Source: Yersinia frederiksenii ATCC 33641
GTDB lineage: Bacteria; Pseudomonadota; Gammaproteobacteria; Enterobacterales; Enterobacteriaceae
Direction: 5' to 3'
Assembly: GCF_000754805.1 (NCBI RefSeq)
Contig: NZ_KN150731.1
Location: forward strand, 3,521,886-3,585,885
Length of the DNA: 64,000 bases
A program made the translations under genes and the position numbers. The notes beneath the pieces were generated by a model, which made no database searches, was not told where the DNA came from, and worked only from the letters and a program-made list of their open reading frames with translations. Below are positions 25,260-34,913 of this stretch, one piece after another. How positions within the stretch are numbered: the first letter of the stretch is position 1; every line of letters begins with the position of its first letter.

Positions 25260-26762
25260 TCAGTTAAGTAGATAGGCGAGTCGGCGTGATAGTGCCAGCG
25301 TGGTTAGGGATGGGTTAGCGGCTCCAGGGCGTGGGAATGTACTTGGACCAACAGCAAATAAATTACTTATATGATTAAACTCTTGGTTTTCATTCAATAT
25401 ATCACCTAGTGGCAGAGTACTACTTTCGTGATTTTCGGTACCAAGAGGGCTTATCCATGTCACTGGAACATTATAATTGACTATCCTTGATGGGGAGCGA
25501 AAATGATGATGTACATCTCCCATTGTCCGGACATGTACAATAAATTTGGCTTCAAAAGCCAAAGGTTCAAAAGGGATATTTGCATCATGGCAAATTCCAC
25601 ACCAAAATGTATTTAACTCATCCTTTTCTCTTTGTATTAATGTGTCTTCCGCATTACCTAAATCACAGGATATGGATAACGGCATATCTTTATTATCTAT
25701 TTCTGTGGTGATACAACCATGAACAGATGGAATTTGTTCACCCATCGTCCAGGCTTCTAATTCAATACCAAAATCTGATGTACTAATAGTAAAGAATAAA
25801 TTAAACCTCTCACCATACAGGCTGGGGCTAAAAAAGATAGCATCGGGCCTGTTATCCATTAATTCTCTCAACTTGCTAGGGACGTTGTTTCGCTCAAATG
25901 TTACATTAAATCCCTGAACAATATGATCAACCAGGCCAGTCATTTTTTTTGCTATAGAATGCCCTGTATCATAGAGCACTTGAGTGGCTAAACGTGAGTT
26001 TTCAATAGTACCTAAGGCAAGAACACATTTATCAGCCCAAACATGATGTATCTCATTCGTGCCCATATTCTTGAGTTTGGCTCCCACACATTTTCCATTT
26101 CTAATAATAAGTGCGACGGCTTCATATCCAGAAATGATGGGAGGAGGTATCCTTAATTGATTATTTTTTTTCCAGTAGGATAAAGGGGAATAGGCTTCCC
26201 AACGATCCGATGAATCAATCATTCTGGTTACTTGAGGTGTAATCTTAAATTCAAAATTAGCAAGTTTAAAAGAATAGTCATTATCATCACTCTTTTCTGC
26301 CCATGCCAACAGTTCAGACTGAACTTGTGTATAAAGTGCCGGGCCACCCAACCAACTTTCGGTGAGATCACTGACAACGTTGGTGGGCCAGTATTTAAGA
26401 GTATTTGCTTCTATTGGTAGGATTACACCATGCCAATATAGTGAGCGGCCACCTACCCTTCGCCGTAAGCAGGTACCTTTCGAAAAATGAGGTTCACTCA
26501 ATGAACGCCATGAACGATAGGCATATTTATCGGTACTTTCATTTTTCCAAAATTCATCGGCACGCAGGTAATCCTCTCCAGCATTAATATGATTGAAATC
26601 GTCAGCAGGCCCCGCGTCAATAACAACGATATCTTCAATCTCTCTTTCATTTAAATGCTTAGCTAACTCCAAACCTGACATTCCGGCCCCTAATATAAGA
26701 ATGTGAATTTTTGAGGGGATATCTGGTGCCGTTTTGTGTGTGCTAGAATACCTGATATTCAT
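25260..26762 (-). CDS. GMC-type FAD oxidoreductase (island 2)
   Basis: 500 residues. An N-terminal FAD-binding motif HILILGAGMSGLELAKHL lies around residues 20-36. RRRVGGRSLYWHG is the second FAD loop. The C-terminal block ENHESSTLPLGDIL...AVGPSTFPRPGAANPSLTTLALSRR has the active-site His of glucose-methanol-choline oxidases and dehydrogenases; the usual final His/Asn pair is represented by the Asn in AANPSL. It would oxidise an alcohol, such as a sugar or hydroxy-amino-acid carbinol, to carbonyl. Ribosome site GAGG precedes the ATG. Substrate unknown. Confidence 0.82.
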   Translation of the reverse strand: MNIRYSSTHKTAPDIPSKIHILILGAGMSGLELAKHLNEREIEDIVVIDAGPADDFNHINAGEDYLRADEFWKNESTDKYAYRSWRSLSEPHFSKGTCLRRRVGGRSLYWHGVILPIEANTLKYWPTNVVSDLTESWLGGPALYTQVQSELLAWAEKSDDNDYSFKLANFEFKITPQVTRMIDSSDRWEAYSPLSYWKKNNQLRIPPPIISGYEAVALIIRNGKCVGAKLKNMGTNEIHHVWADKCVLALGTIENSRLATQVLYDTGHSIAKKMTGLVDHIVQGFNVTFERNNVPSKLRELMDNRPDAIFFSPSLYGERFNLFFTISTSDFGIELEAWTMGEQIPSVHGCITTEIDNKDMPLSISCDLGNAEDTLIQREKDELNTFWCGICHDANIPFEPLAFEAKFIVHVRTMGDVHHHFRSPSRIVNYNVPVTWISPLGTENHESSTLPLGDILNENQEFNHISNLFAVGPSTFPRPGAANPSLTTLALSRRLAYLLN

Positions 26763-26822
26763 TGTATATCCTCTAATGTAAAATGTTTTTTTAAAAGTTA
26801 ATAGTATTAAAACTAAATAATT

Positions 26823-28229
26823 TCATCTATGCTGCAATCGATATGTAAATTCCTCCCAAGGTTCTTTAGGAAATTTAGCTTGTACAAGTTTTTTATTACT
26901 CGCCAATCGAATTCCTATCTCTAATTCCCCTATTGCATGCATTCGTATCCATTCAAATAACTGCTGAGCCGCTTCTGTAGGACGATCTGGCATCACTTTT
27001 ATATGGTGATATTCTGATCCATAAAACTCAGTGAAAGCGGAATACTCTGTTACTGCGCAAGGGAGACCAGCTATTGCTGCTAGAGCAGGCCCTAAGCCGA
27101 CACTCTCCACATTTTCCACATTGGGGGTAAATAAAACCGCACCTGATAATACATGGCAAATAATAAGCAAATCAATTTCATCTAAATACCATTTGTTATC
27201 TCTATTTTTATACGTCTGAAGTGGAACTTCATCCAAAAATATAATGTCCTCATTAAGGTTCAATAAATCAACTTGTTCTGTTAGATAATATGCATATTCG
27301 GGGTCTTCATTCATATTGCCAAATATAAGTAGTTTTGGGGTGTCTAAATTGTTTTCTTTGTAAATATTTAATAGAGAATTAAATATATCGATTGATATCT
27401 CTATACCTTTAACTCGAAATATACGAACTGGAACTATAATAATGGACGAATTTGTAGAGATATTATGCTGTTTTAAAAAGTTAACATGAATGTGACTAAA
27501 GTTTGAGGTATCTATATCGGGTAATATATTCGGGATCACATCTGCTGTCAGTTTTGTTGGATAACTTTTGCATTCATTTGCTAAAGCCTCTGACGCGACG
27601 ATCCATCTAGTGTAAATATTATCCTGTGGGATCGGTGTCAAAATATTTGGCATTTCAGGGTATAATCTTTCTGTCTGTTCATAGATAGCGTAGCTATTAA
27701 AGAGGTCATGATCCCAGAAAATCACTCCACCATAGTCTTTTTCATCCCAGTATTTTCTCGCCGCATTATGGATTGCCAGATTGACCGGCACGGCATCAGA
27801 GAGCGTCATGTTTAAACAGAAAAGCCAATCAATGTCATTATCTTCAAGCCAATGGGTAAAATAATCTTGATAGTATTCAGAAATTGAAATTATCTCTTTT
27901 TCAATAGCGATTATTTCCATCTGACTTAAGGAATCATATTTTGCCACTTTACTCCTTATATTAATAAATTGAGAGCTGAAATCCTCACTGCATGTTGAGT
28001 ATTGGTGAATGGAATTGACTTTCATCCATGTTGGATAATGTGAATCCTGGCTACCGTAAGGGAAGAAATTTACTTTATCTGGCCGCCATGAGAACCCTAA
28101 ATCTGTTGGTATCACATCAAATATGATGTTTTTTCTTATAGCGATTTCAACCACGTTTCTAAATATGGTTAGCAGGCCGCTTGTAGGAAGACCATCTCCT
28201 GATATAAGAGCCCACTTCATTTTCTTCAT
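26823..28229 (-). CDS. Probable GT-B glycosyltransferase (island 2)
   Basis: 468 residues. The C-terminal half looks like a GT4 donor domain: IIIVPVRIFRVKGIEISIDIF, LLIFGNMNEDPEYAYYL and NVESVGLGPALAAIAGLPCAVTEYSAFTEFYG. The last has an E/E pair around VESVGLGPALAA in place of the usual E-x7-E. The N-terminal half contains VIFWDHDLFNSYAIY and is not typical. AGGAG precedes ATG 28229. It is one of two different glycosyltransferases in the unit, so the product probably carries two sugars or is itself a short oligosaccharide. Confidence 0.7.
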   Translation of the reverse strand: MKKMKWALISGDGLPTSGLLTIFRNVVEIAIRKNIIFDVIPTDLGFSWRPDKVNFFPYGSQDSHYPTWMKVNSIHQYSTCSEDFSSQFINIRSKVAKYDSLSQMEIIAIEKEIISISEYYQDYFTHWLEDNDIDWLFCLNMTLSDAVPVNLAIHNAARKYWDEKDYGGVIFWDHDLFNSYAIYEQTERLYPEMPNILTPIPQDNIYTRWIVASEALANECKSYPTKLTADVIPNILPDIDTSNFSHIHVNFLKQHNISTNSSIIIVPVRIFRVKGIEISIDIFNSLLNIYKENNLDTPKLLIFGNMNEDPEYAYYLTEQVDLLNLNEDIIFLDEVPLQTYKNRDNKWYLDEIDLLIICHVLSGAVLFTPNVENVESVGLGPALAAIAGLPCAVTEYSAFTEFYGSEYHHIKVMPDRPTEAAQQLFEWIRMHAIGELEIGIRLASNKKLVQAKFPKEPWEEFTYRLQHR

Positions 28230-28245
28230 TATGTATCTCCTAAGG

Positions 28246-29421
28246 TTAAATATTTAATTTAATCGATTTTGATGATAGTATGCTCGTCAGTGCAAAGGTT
28301 GCTATGCAACTGATAAATACATAAAAAAATGCAATTCTCAAGGATGTTTTATCCGCTAGCATACCGATTAGTGGTGGTGTGATTAACAGACCAACTCGTG
28401 ACATCCAAGTAGCGAAAGTGATCCCACTGGTTGCATTGATATTCGGTAATTGACCAATAAATGATATGGTTAGCGGAAATACAACTGATATACCCAAGCC
28501 AATTAACGAAAATCCCAGTATTGTAGAAATAAATGAATTAATACCTATAATTAGAATTACACCTAGAGCCGATAATGTAATCCCACATTTGAGAATTATT
28601 ATTCTGCCAAATTTATTCGTAAAGTAATCACCAGAAACTCGACCGACAACCATTAATATTTGACATGCAAGATACGGTAAACCTGAAATCACAGATGAAA
28701 CGTCATATGAGTCCTTCATGTATATTGCGCCCCAGATACTTGCTGTTTCTTCTATTGCACATGTAAATACAAGTATAATTAAAGCAAGGGCAAATAGTTG
28801 TTTTTCTGTTTGTCTTACACCTTTTTGCGTATATTTATGTGAAATAAATTTAATGTCTAACTGTTCATTGCAGAAATATACTATATAAATTATAAGCATG
28901 ATTAAATTGACAAATAGTACCGTAATACTAAATTTTTCCATGGAAAAACCAAAACCAATAGCAGATACAGCGATAAGTCCCCCCCATATTGTCCCAATAC
29001 TGCCTGCACCATGAAGACGATTGATAAAGCTTTGCCCATATTGTTTTTGTATATTGATGGCCTGTACGTTGATGCAGGTATCACCCCAGGAATCAAAAAT
29101 ACCGAACAGAAACAGTAATAATACAATGGCATACCATGATGACGAAAACGAAACAATTGATATAGAAATAATTAGGAACAGAAAACTTATAATTGTTGCC
29201 CAATACAATCCGATAAAGTTAATAAATTTTTTAGAAAGTAACCCAAAAATGATTGATCCAGCAGGAATTGCCGACAACATCACTCCAACCATATAGTTGT
29301 TAAGATTGAATTTTTCTTTTATATCTGGAATCCATGGAACTAAACTGGCATATACAACTCCGTGAATAAAAAAGAGTATCGCTAAAGTAATGCTTTTTTT
29401 TCTTTGTATTTCTATAGTCAT
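28246..29421 (-). CDS. MFS transporter (island 2)
   Basis: 391 residues with about 12 hydrophobic segments. Helix 1 is LAILFFIHGVVYASLVPWIPDIKEKF, the helix 1/loop pattern of the YbjJ/sugar-type MFS branch. FGIFDSWGDTCINVQAINIQ and RLHGAGSIGTIWGGL are landmarks of the same group. It lies between the dioxygenase and the first glycosyltransferase, with 16-25 base gaps, so it is part of the unit. It may export the finished product or import a precursor. Confidence 0.85.
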   Translation of the reverse strand: MTIEIQRKKSITLAILFFIHGVVYASLVPWIPDIKEKFNLNNYMVGVMLSAIPAGSIIFGLLSKKFINFIGLYWATIISFLFLIISISIVSFSSSWYAIVLLLFLFGIFDSWGDTCINVQAINIQKQYGQSFINRLHGAGSIGTIWGGLIAVSAIGFGFSMEKFSITVLFVNLIMLIIYIVYFCNEQLDIKFISHKYTQKGVRQTEKQLFALALIILVFTCAIEETASIWGAIYMKDSYDVSSVISGLPYLACQILMVVGRVSGDYFTNKFGRIIILKCGITLSALGVILIIGINSFISTILGFSLIGLGISVVFPLTISFIGQLPNINATSGITFATWMSRVGLLITPPLIGMLADKTSLRIAFFYVFISCIATFALTSILSSKSIKLNI

Positions 29422-29446
29422 TATGGTTTTTTCGTGGGTTTTATAG

Positions 29447-30313
29447 TTAAGATATATAATTGAAATCGAAGCCTAATATATTTCTATAGCCTATTCCTAA
29501 AGATGTTTTTTTTAATTTTATAGGTGTTACTTTATGCCATATAGTTGAGTTTTTATCTATATGGAATAATCCCTCTCCACATTCTAATGTATGTGATTTA
29601 ATGATCCGTTTCTTCTCAATACAATAGAGTTCACTGGTGCCACCTTCAATATTGTATTTATCAATAACTAATGCAGATACAATATAGTTGCTCCCATCTT
29701 GATGTAAACCTTCGGGTGAGTTACAAGCTGAAAGTGTCGAGCTATCAATAAGTAAAGATATTTGATGGCAAGTGACTTCAACTTTTTTTAGTTTTACCTG
29801 AGGTTCGCACTCACATAACATTTCCACACATTTTTTAATAAGAATTTTCAGTAGAATTGAGTGGCTTAATGTCCTGTCCATAGGCGGAAATCTACGTATT
29901 AACTTCCGCAAGTCTAATGGGTGGTCTTCATGTTGAGAAAATTCTGTTAACTCTGGGAGAATAATATGATTTACTTCCCATTTTTTATTAACATATTCAA
30001 CCATAAATCGACTAATACCTCTTTTTCTAAAGGGTTTATAGGCATGAAATTTTCGCTGGTCTTCTATGGATAAACTTGATATTAACTCTTGAATGCTATT
30101 GGGGACTAAATTCCCATCAAGAAAGCATTGTGCTTCTTGCAAAATAGTTTTTTTATCATTGATATATTTAGTTATTAGAAATCTCAATTGAGAAAGTTTT
30201 ATATCATTCTTATCCCATCCTAATGATTCAAATGATAGTTCTTTCTTTACTGCGTCGATATTTACACCAAATTCATTTATATTAAATTGAATTATTTTAT
30301 ATTTAATTCCCAT
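29447..30313 (-). CDS. 2-oxoglutarate/Fe(II) dioxygenase, amino-acid-hydroxylase-like (island 2)
   Basis: 288 residues, first gene of the unit. The iron facial triad is visible as EGLHQDGSNYI (His-x-Asp) and the later His in STIWHKVTPI, with the 2-oxoglutarate Arg in GIGYRNILGFDF. VDKYNIEGGTSELY between them is typical of the 2OG-Fe_Oxy_2 group that includes free L-isoleucine, methionine and leucine hydroxylases. The N-terminal 120 residues are not clearly conserved. A hydroxylated amino acid would supply a hydroxyl for later glycosylation or carbamoylation. AGGA lies rather far (about 12 bases) from the ATG. Confidence 0.72.
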   Translation of the reverse strand: MGIKYKIIQFNINEFGVNIDAVKKELSFESLGWDKNDIKLSQLRFLITKYINDKKTILQEAQCFLDGNLVPNSIQELISSLSIEDQRKFHAYKPFRKRGISRFMVEYVNKKWEVNHIILPELTEFSQHEDHPLDLRKLIRRFPPMDRTLSHSILLKILIKKCVEMLCECEPQVKLKKVEVTCHQISLLIDSSTLSACNSPEGLHQDGSNYIVSALVIDKYNIEGGTSELYCIEKKRIIKSHTLECGEGLFHIDKNSTIWHKVTPIKLKKTSLGIGYRNILGFDFNYIS

Positions 30314-30820
30314 AATTAAACTATCATCCTGTTTTACTGAATGTTATTTAAATTAATATAAATAAATCATATGGATTTAATTATATTTAAAATGAATTTT
30401 CTGAATTGTGTTCGTAAGCTTTTTTTAATTTCTTTATTTTTATATATCAAAGATTGCTCTGCGGCAAGTTTTATAAAAATACATTTTTATGCATACTTTT
30501 CAAATTATATTTATCTTATTTGTTTTTATCTATTGTTTTATATGAGTCTATTTTTCTTATTATTTTTATAAATAATTTATTCGGATAACACTTTTTCGTT
30601 ACTATTTTGTTTTATTAGAAGAAGTGTTTTTTAAACCAATAAATTGAATGACTAAATCTAATATGATCTCCTGAGTAATGTGAAAAATGTGATCCACATA
30701 AATGGAATTGCGTTTCATTTTGTGTATTGTGTGTTTTCAATACTAAATAATCCTTCAACTAATCAATAATAACGTAATGTGAGTTTAATCTGACGAGTAT
30801 TAGCGACTAAGGATCATGAG
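30314..30820. promoter_or_regulatory. Divergent A+T-rich spacer between island 2 and pectin methylesterase
   Basis: 507 bases. The left part is extremely A+T-rich and must hold the island-2 promoter. A 66-codon plus-strand frame at 30371-30571 is low-complexity and has no ribosome site. The right part holds the pme promoter with a KdgR-like box and a CRP-like half site TGTGATC at 30689-30695. Confidence 0.5.
30700..30721 (+). promoter_or_regulatory. KdgR-like box upstream of pectin methylesterase
   Basis: AAATGGAATTGCGTTTCATTTT (two blocks: AAATGGAATTG and CGTTTCATTTT) closely follows the KdgR operator pattern AATRAAAYNNYRTTTYATT. Control by KdgR would tie the gene to pectin breakdown products. 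Confidence 0.7.
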
Positions 30821-31903
30821 ATGCCAATTAATTTTCTGGGTAAAACACTATTGTTAGGATTAATGTCATTTGCTGTATTTGGTGAGGCAAGTGCACAGTA
30901 TAATGCGGTTGTTTCTACCACTCCTCAGGGTAATGAGTTTTCTTCGATTAATGCTGCGTTGCAATCAGCTCCGCTGGATAATTCTCCTTTTGTTATTTTC
31001 CTTAAAAATGGCGTTTATACTGAAAGGCTTGAGATCACTCGTGGGAATGTTACGTTGAAGGGAGAGAACCGAGATAGTACGGTAATTGGTGCCGATACTG
31101 CCGCAGGGATGCTCAATTCACAAGGTGAGAAGTGGGGGACTTCAGGCAGCAGCACTGTATTAGTCAATGCACCCAACTTTACCGCTGAAGATCTCACCAT
31201 TCGTAATGATTTTGATTTTCCAGCCAATAAAAGAAAAGCTGATACCGATCCGACAAAATTAAAAGATACCCAGGCCGTAGCACTATTATTGGCTGAAAAA
31301 AGTGATAAAGCACGTTTCAAGAAAGTGAAACTTGAGGGCTATCAGGATACGCTTTATAGCAAAACAGGTAGCCGAAGCTATTTCACTGATTGTGAAATCA
31401 GTGGTCATGTTGATTTTATTTTTGGCTCCGGTGTCACTGTATTTGATAATTGCGATATTGTGGCCCGCGATCGCAGTGATATTGAGCCACCTTATGGCTA
31501 TATTACCGCCCCCAGCACATTAAAAACGTCACCCTATGGTTTGATATTTATGAATAGTCGTTTGACGAAAGAACCCGGCGTTCCCGCCAAAAGTTTTGCT
31601 TTGGGCCGTCCATGGCATCCAACAACAGCCTTTGATGATGGCCGTTATGCAGATCCGGCGGCGATTGGTCAGGCAGTATTTATCAATACGACGATGGATG
31701 ACCATATTTATGGCTGGGATAAAATGTCCGGTAAAGACAAGCAAGGTGAGAAAATTTGGTTTTATCCGCAAGATTCCCGTTTCTTTGAGGCAAATAGTCA
31801 GGGACCGGGGGCTGAAATCAATGTAGGGCGTCGCCAGTTATCTGCTGAACAGCTTAAAGCATTCACTTTGCCCATGATCTTTCCTGACTGGATTGTTTAT
31901 TGA
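30821..31903 (+). CDS. Secreted pectin methylesterase
   Basis: Removes methyl ester groups from pectin, giving pectate and methanol, in the periplasm or outside. 360 residues. Signal peptide about 1-25 (FLGKTLLLGLMSFAVFGEASA, cut after ASA). The right-handed beta-helix family motifs are all present: GNVTLKGEN, GYQDTLYSKTG (first catalytic Asp), SGHVDFIFGSG (second Asp) and SFALGRPWHP (Arg/Trp). It is of the enterobacterial PemA type. It stands alone between island 2 and dhaR (convergent, 36 bases apart). Confidence 0.93.
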   Translation: MPINFLGKTLLLGLMSFAVFGEASAQYNAVVSTTPQGNEFSSINAALQSAPLDNSPFVIFLKNGVYTERLEITRGNVTLKGENRDSTVIGADTAAGMLNSQGEKWGTSGSSTVLVNAPNFTAEDLTIRNDFDFPANKRKADTDPTKLKDTQAVALLLAEKSDKARFKKVKLEGYQDTLYSKTGSRSYFTDCEISGHVDFIFGSGVTVFDNCDIVARDRSDIEPPYGYITAPSTLKTSPYGLIFMNSRLTKEPGVPAKSFALGRPWHPTTAFDDGRYADPAAIGQAVFINTTMDDHIYGWDKMSGKDKQGEKIWFYPQDSRFFEANSQGPGAEINVGRRQLSAEQLKAFTLPMIFPDWIVY

Positions 31904-31939
31904 GGATAAATGTTTATTAAGGGCCAGCAATTATTGAGT

Positions 31940-33859
31940 CTAGACAGGCAGTGACTCGCCCCCTTTAAATTGATGGATATCCAGCCGGTGAAGTTTCACT
32001 TTTCGCCATAATGTGGTGCGGCCTATGCCTAATAAGGCCGCCATTTCATTTAACTGGCCTTGGCATACCAGTGCCGCACGAATAATAGCCTGCCGTTCTA
32101 ATTCTTGTAGTGATAGCACTGGCTGGGGTTGCGGCATATCGGGTTCCAAAAGTAATTTCTCGCCCAATAAATGTTCCGGTAGATCATTGAGATTAATACG
32201 ATTATTACGGCACGCCATGGCGGCTCGTTCTACCACACTTTTCAGCTCCTGATCATTGCCCGGCCAAGGGTATTGGCATAACTGGCGGATAACACTTTCG
32301 TCCGGCTGATACTGGCAGTGGAAATGTTGCCCCAGGCTTGCCAGTGTATGCTGAACCAGCAGTGGAATATCTTGTTGGCGCTGGCGCAATGGCGGAATAT
32401 GCAGCTCAAAAGATTGTAGGGTATAGAACAGTTGGCGGCGAAAACGCCCCTGTTTTACCAGCAGTGGCAGGTCTGCACCGGTAGCTGTAATTATCCGCAC
32501 GTCCACCGGGATCACCCGATTGGAGTTCACCCGCATTACCATACCGGTTTTGACGATTTGCAGTAGCGCCGACTGCATTTCTGGTGACAGGTATTCGACT
32601 TGCTCCAGATAGAGCGTGCCGCCATTAGCCAATTCAAATTTGCTGGGTTGACCAGATTCCCCCTCGCTGGCATCGCTGCCAAGAAACTCCCGTGCCATTA
32701 GATTTTGTGGTAATGCTTGGCAATTCAATACGATATATGGGCCATCGGCACGGGTGCTGGCATTATGAATAGCTTGCCCTAATTGCTGTTTACCGACCCC
32801 TTCTTCCCCATGTAATAAAATGGGATGCCGGCCTTTAGCCGCCTGTTTGCCATATCGTACCAGGCGGCGCATCTCCAGTGATGCCACGGGCATATCATCA
32901 AAAGTATAACTGGCTCGCCCTAATTGGTTGTGAACCATTTGGCGTAGTAATTCTTGTGGATGCAGTAATGCAATAAAACCGCAGCGATCGCCATCAGGAA
33001 TCGGCTTAAGGGTTAACAGCGCGGGAATAAATTGCTGTTGATTTTCAAAGGTGACTTCCACATGGCTGAGAGGGTTACGCTGCAAAATAGCATGAGTCAG
33101 TAAGGCGGGCAGGGTGAGCAACTCAGTGACTGGTTTGCCAAGGCTACTGGTTTCATCGAGTTGCAAAATAGCCGCGGCACGACGATTAAGGTATAACAGA
33201 CAGCCACGTTGATCCCACGCCATGACGCCATCTTCCACCCCATCAAGCAGGGCATTTAACTCATTGAGATGGCGGTTAGTTTCTGCCAATAAGGTATCTG
33301 CATGGAGGTAATTACCAATTTCACGGGCAATTGCCAGTGTTAGCGGCAAATCACTGGCGGCGTTATCGGCCAGTAAACTGCCCAAGACAATGACTGCGCG
33401 TTGACGGCCGCTATTATCATAGACCGGAGTGGCACAAAACCGCCATGGATGCAGGGCTTGCTTGAAATGCTGTTGCCCGCTGACTTGTACCGGATGCCCT
33501 TCAGCTATCGCTAGAGCCGGGGCGTTAGTCCCCATTAACCCTTCGGTCCAATAACTACCACAATCAATGCCTAATTCTCGTAACTGGCTTATGGTTTGCG
33601 GATGGCCACATTGCCACAAGGTACAGCCACTTTCATCGAGAATGAATAGTACGCAGTGGCGCGATTCCATGTATTCGTAAGCATCTTCCAATGCCGCCTG
33701 GCCTAACACTAATAAGTCATTTTTTCGCTGACAAATTGATTGGAAAGTTGCCCCGGCGGCGCGGTGTGGCGCCCGCCATTGCTGAGTTTGCATCAGCTTT
33801 TGGCAGCGCAGCCATGAGCCAATCAGCGCGGGTGTTGCGACCGGCTCAGTGTGGCTCAT
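31940..33859 (-). CDS. dhaR: DhaR, activator of the dha (dihydroxyacetone kinase) operon
   Basis: 639 residues, the same length as E. coli DhaR and similar throughout. An N-terminal sensor ([21 protein letters not shown], then [13 protein letters not shown]) is the region that in E. coli binds DhaK or DhaL. Next a PAS-like part, an AAA+ domain with Walker [11 protein letters not shown] and Walker B-like [11 protein letters not shown], and a Fis-type [16 protein letters not shown] at the end. The sigma54-contact GAFTGA is missing ([12 protein letters not shown]), as known for DhaR, which works with sigma70. It lies about 9.8 kb from dhaKLM, with island 2 between, and its ATG overlaps the end of scrR. 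Confidence 0.93.
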   Translation of the reverse strand: MSHTEPVATPALIGSWLRCQKLMQTQQWRAPHRAAGATFQSICQRKNDLLVLGQAALEDAYEYMESRHCVLFILDESGCTLWQCGHPQTISQLRELGIDCGSYWTEGLMGTNAPALAIAEGHPVQVSGQQHFKQALHPWRFCATPVYDNSGRQRAVIVLGSLLADNAASDLPLTLAIAREIGNYLHADTLLAETNRHLNELNALLDGVEDGVMAWDQRGCLLYLNRRAAAILQLDETSSLGKPVTELLTLPALLTHAILQRNPLSHVEVTFENQQQFIPALLTLKPIPDGDRCGFIALLHPQELLRQMVHNQLGRASYTFDDMPVASLEMRRLVRYGKQAAKGRHPILLHGEEGVGKQQLGQAIHNASTRADGPYIVLNCQALPQNLMAREFLGSDASEGESGQPSKFELANGGTLYLEQVEYLSPEMQSALLQIVKTGMVMRVNSNRVIPVDVRIITATGADLPLLVKQGRFRRQLFYTLQSFELHIPPLRQRQQDIPLLVQHTLASLGQHFHCQYQPDESVIRQLCQYPWPGNDQELKSVVERAAMACRNNRINLNDLPEHLLGEKLLLEPDMPQPQPVLSLQELERQAIIRAALVCQGQLNEMAALLGIGRTTLWRKVKLHRLDIHQFKGGESLPV

Positions 33860-34913
33860 TGAGCGCCTTAGATCCCGGATGACGCCAATGGATCTGGCCT
33901 GGCAGAATCAGCTGATTTTGCGCCAGCGGTGTTTCGGCTATTAATGCGGTGATCATCTCAAAACTATGGCGTGCCAGCCCTTGGCAATCTTGTGCGATGG
34001 TGTCAATTTTTAGCGGCAAGCAATCAAAAAGATAGTGATCATCAAAGCTGCAAAGGTGAATGTCGCTGTCCATTAATTGATGCTGATTGAGGTAGCGCAG
34101 CACCCCTTCGAGCAAGCCACAAGCCGCAGTAAACACCGCTTTGGGCGGACGGCCTAACTGTGCGCATAGCTGAGCAATCATTTCATAGCCAGAGCTGGGT
34201 AGGTAATGGCCATTAAGGATCCATTCCGGCCGACATTCGACCCCCGCTTGCTGCAACCCTTGTTGAAAACCGGCCAAACGATCGCGGGTCGGAGAGATGC
34301 GGGGCTGGCCACCGAGAAAGTAAAATTCATCTGGATGCTGACGGGCCACGTTTTCAACCAATGCACTGGTCGAGGCCACAGAATCGGTAATCACCAGCGG
34401 CAAATCTGACTCGCCAATTAATCTGTCCATCTGCACCACTGGCAGGCGAGCATTAATTTTTTGGTATTCACCATCATTGAGCTGGCTAGAGGCGACAATT
34501 AAGCCATCGACCTGGCGCTGCACCAAGCTGTTGACGGCCATCATTTCCTGACCGGGATTTTCATCAGTGCAGGCGATAAGCAACTGTAGCCCTGCTTCGC
34601 GGCATAACATTTCCAACTCACGAGAAATCAGGGCAAAACCGTGGTTGGTCATCTCCGGCACCACCAGCCCTATGGTATGGCTGCGAGTTGAACGCAGTGA
34701 GCGAGCATGAAAACTGGGTTGATAGTTATGCTCACTGGCCAAGGCTATAATACGATCCCGCGTTTCATCCGAAACACGATACTCCTTGCTGCGTCCATTG
34801 AGCACCAGGCTGGTGGTCGACTTCGACACACCCGCCATCTTGGCAATATCGTTGATGGTAATACGTTTGTTATTTTTCACTGAGTGAATCTGTCGCCTTG
34901 AAAGATAACTCAT
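33846..34913 (-). CDS. scrR: Sucrose operon repressor ScrR (LacI family)
   Basis: About 355 residues. N-terminal [26 protein letters not shown], hinge, then a periplasmic-binding-protein-like effector domain ([18 protein letters not shown]). It binds scr operators and is released by fructose or fructose 1-phosphate. ATG 34913 overlaps the scrB stop as ATGA; a GTG at 34880 starts just before KNNKRIT, where most ScrR proteins begin. Its stop region overlaps the dhaR start by 14 bases, which links dhaR translation to scrR. Confidence 0.93.
   Translation of the reverse strand: MSYLSRRQIHSVKNNKRITINDIAKMAGVSKSTTSLVLNGRSKEYRVSDETRDRIIALASEHNYQPSFHARSLRSTRSHTIGLVVPEMTNHGFALISRELEMLCREAGLQLLIACTDENPGQEMMAVNSLVQRQVDGLIVASSQLNDGEYQKINARLPVVQMDRLIGESDLPLVITDSVASTSALVENVARQHPDEFYFLGGQPRISPTRDRLAGFQQGLQQAGVECRPEWILNGHYLPSSGYEMIAQLCAQLGRPPKAVFTAACGLLEGVLRYLNQHQLMDSDIHLCSFDDHYLFDCLPLKIDTIAQDCQGLARHSFEMITALIAETPLAQNQLILPGQIHWRHPGSKALNEPH

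Noticed and set aside
30371-30571. 66-codon frame between island 2 and pectin methylesterase
   Set aside because: Almost only Phe, Leu, Ile, Tyr and Ser from A+T-rich DNA, with no ribosome site; not considered coding or a second precursor peptide.
31940-33859. DhaR as a sigma54-dependent activator
   Set aside because: The GAFTGA loop needed for sigma54 contact is absent; the protein follows DhaR, which uses sigma70.
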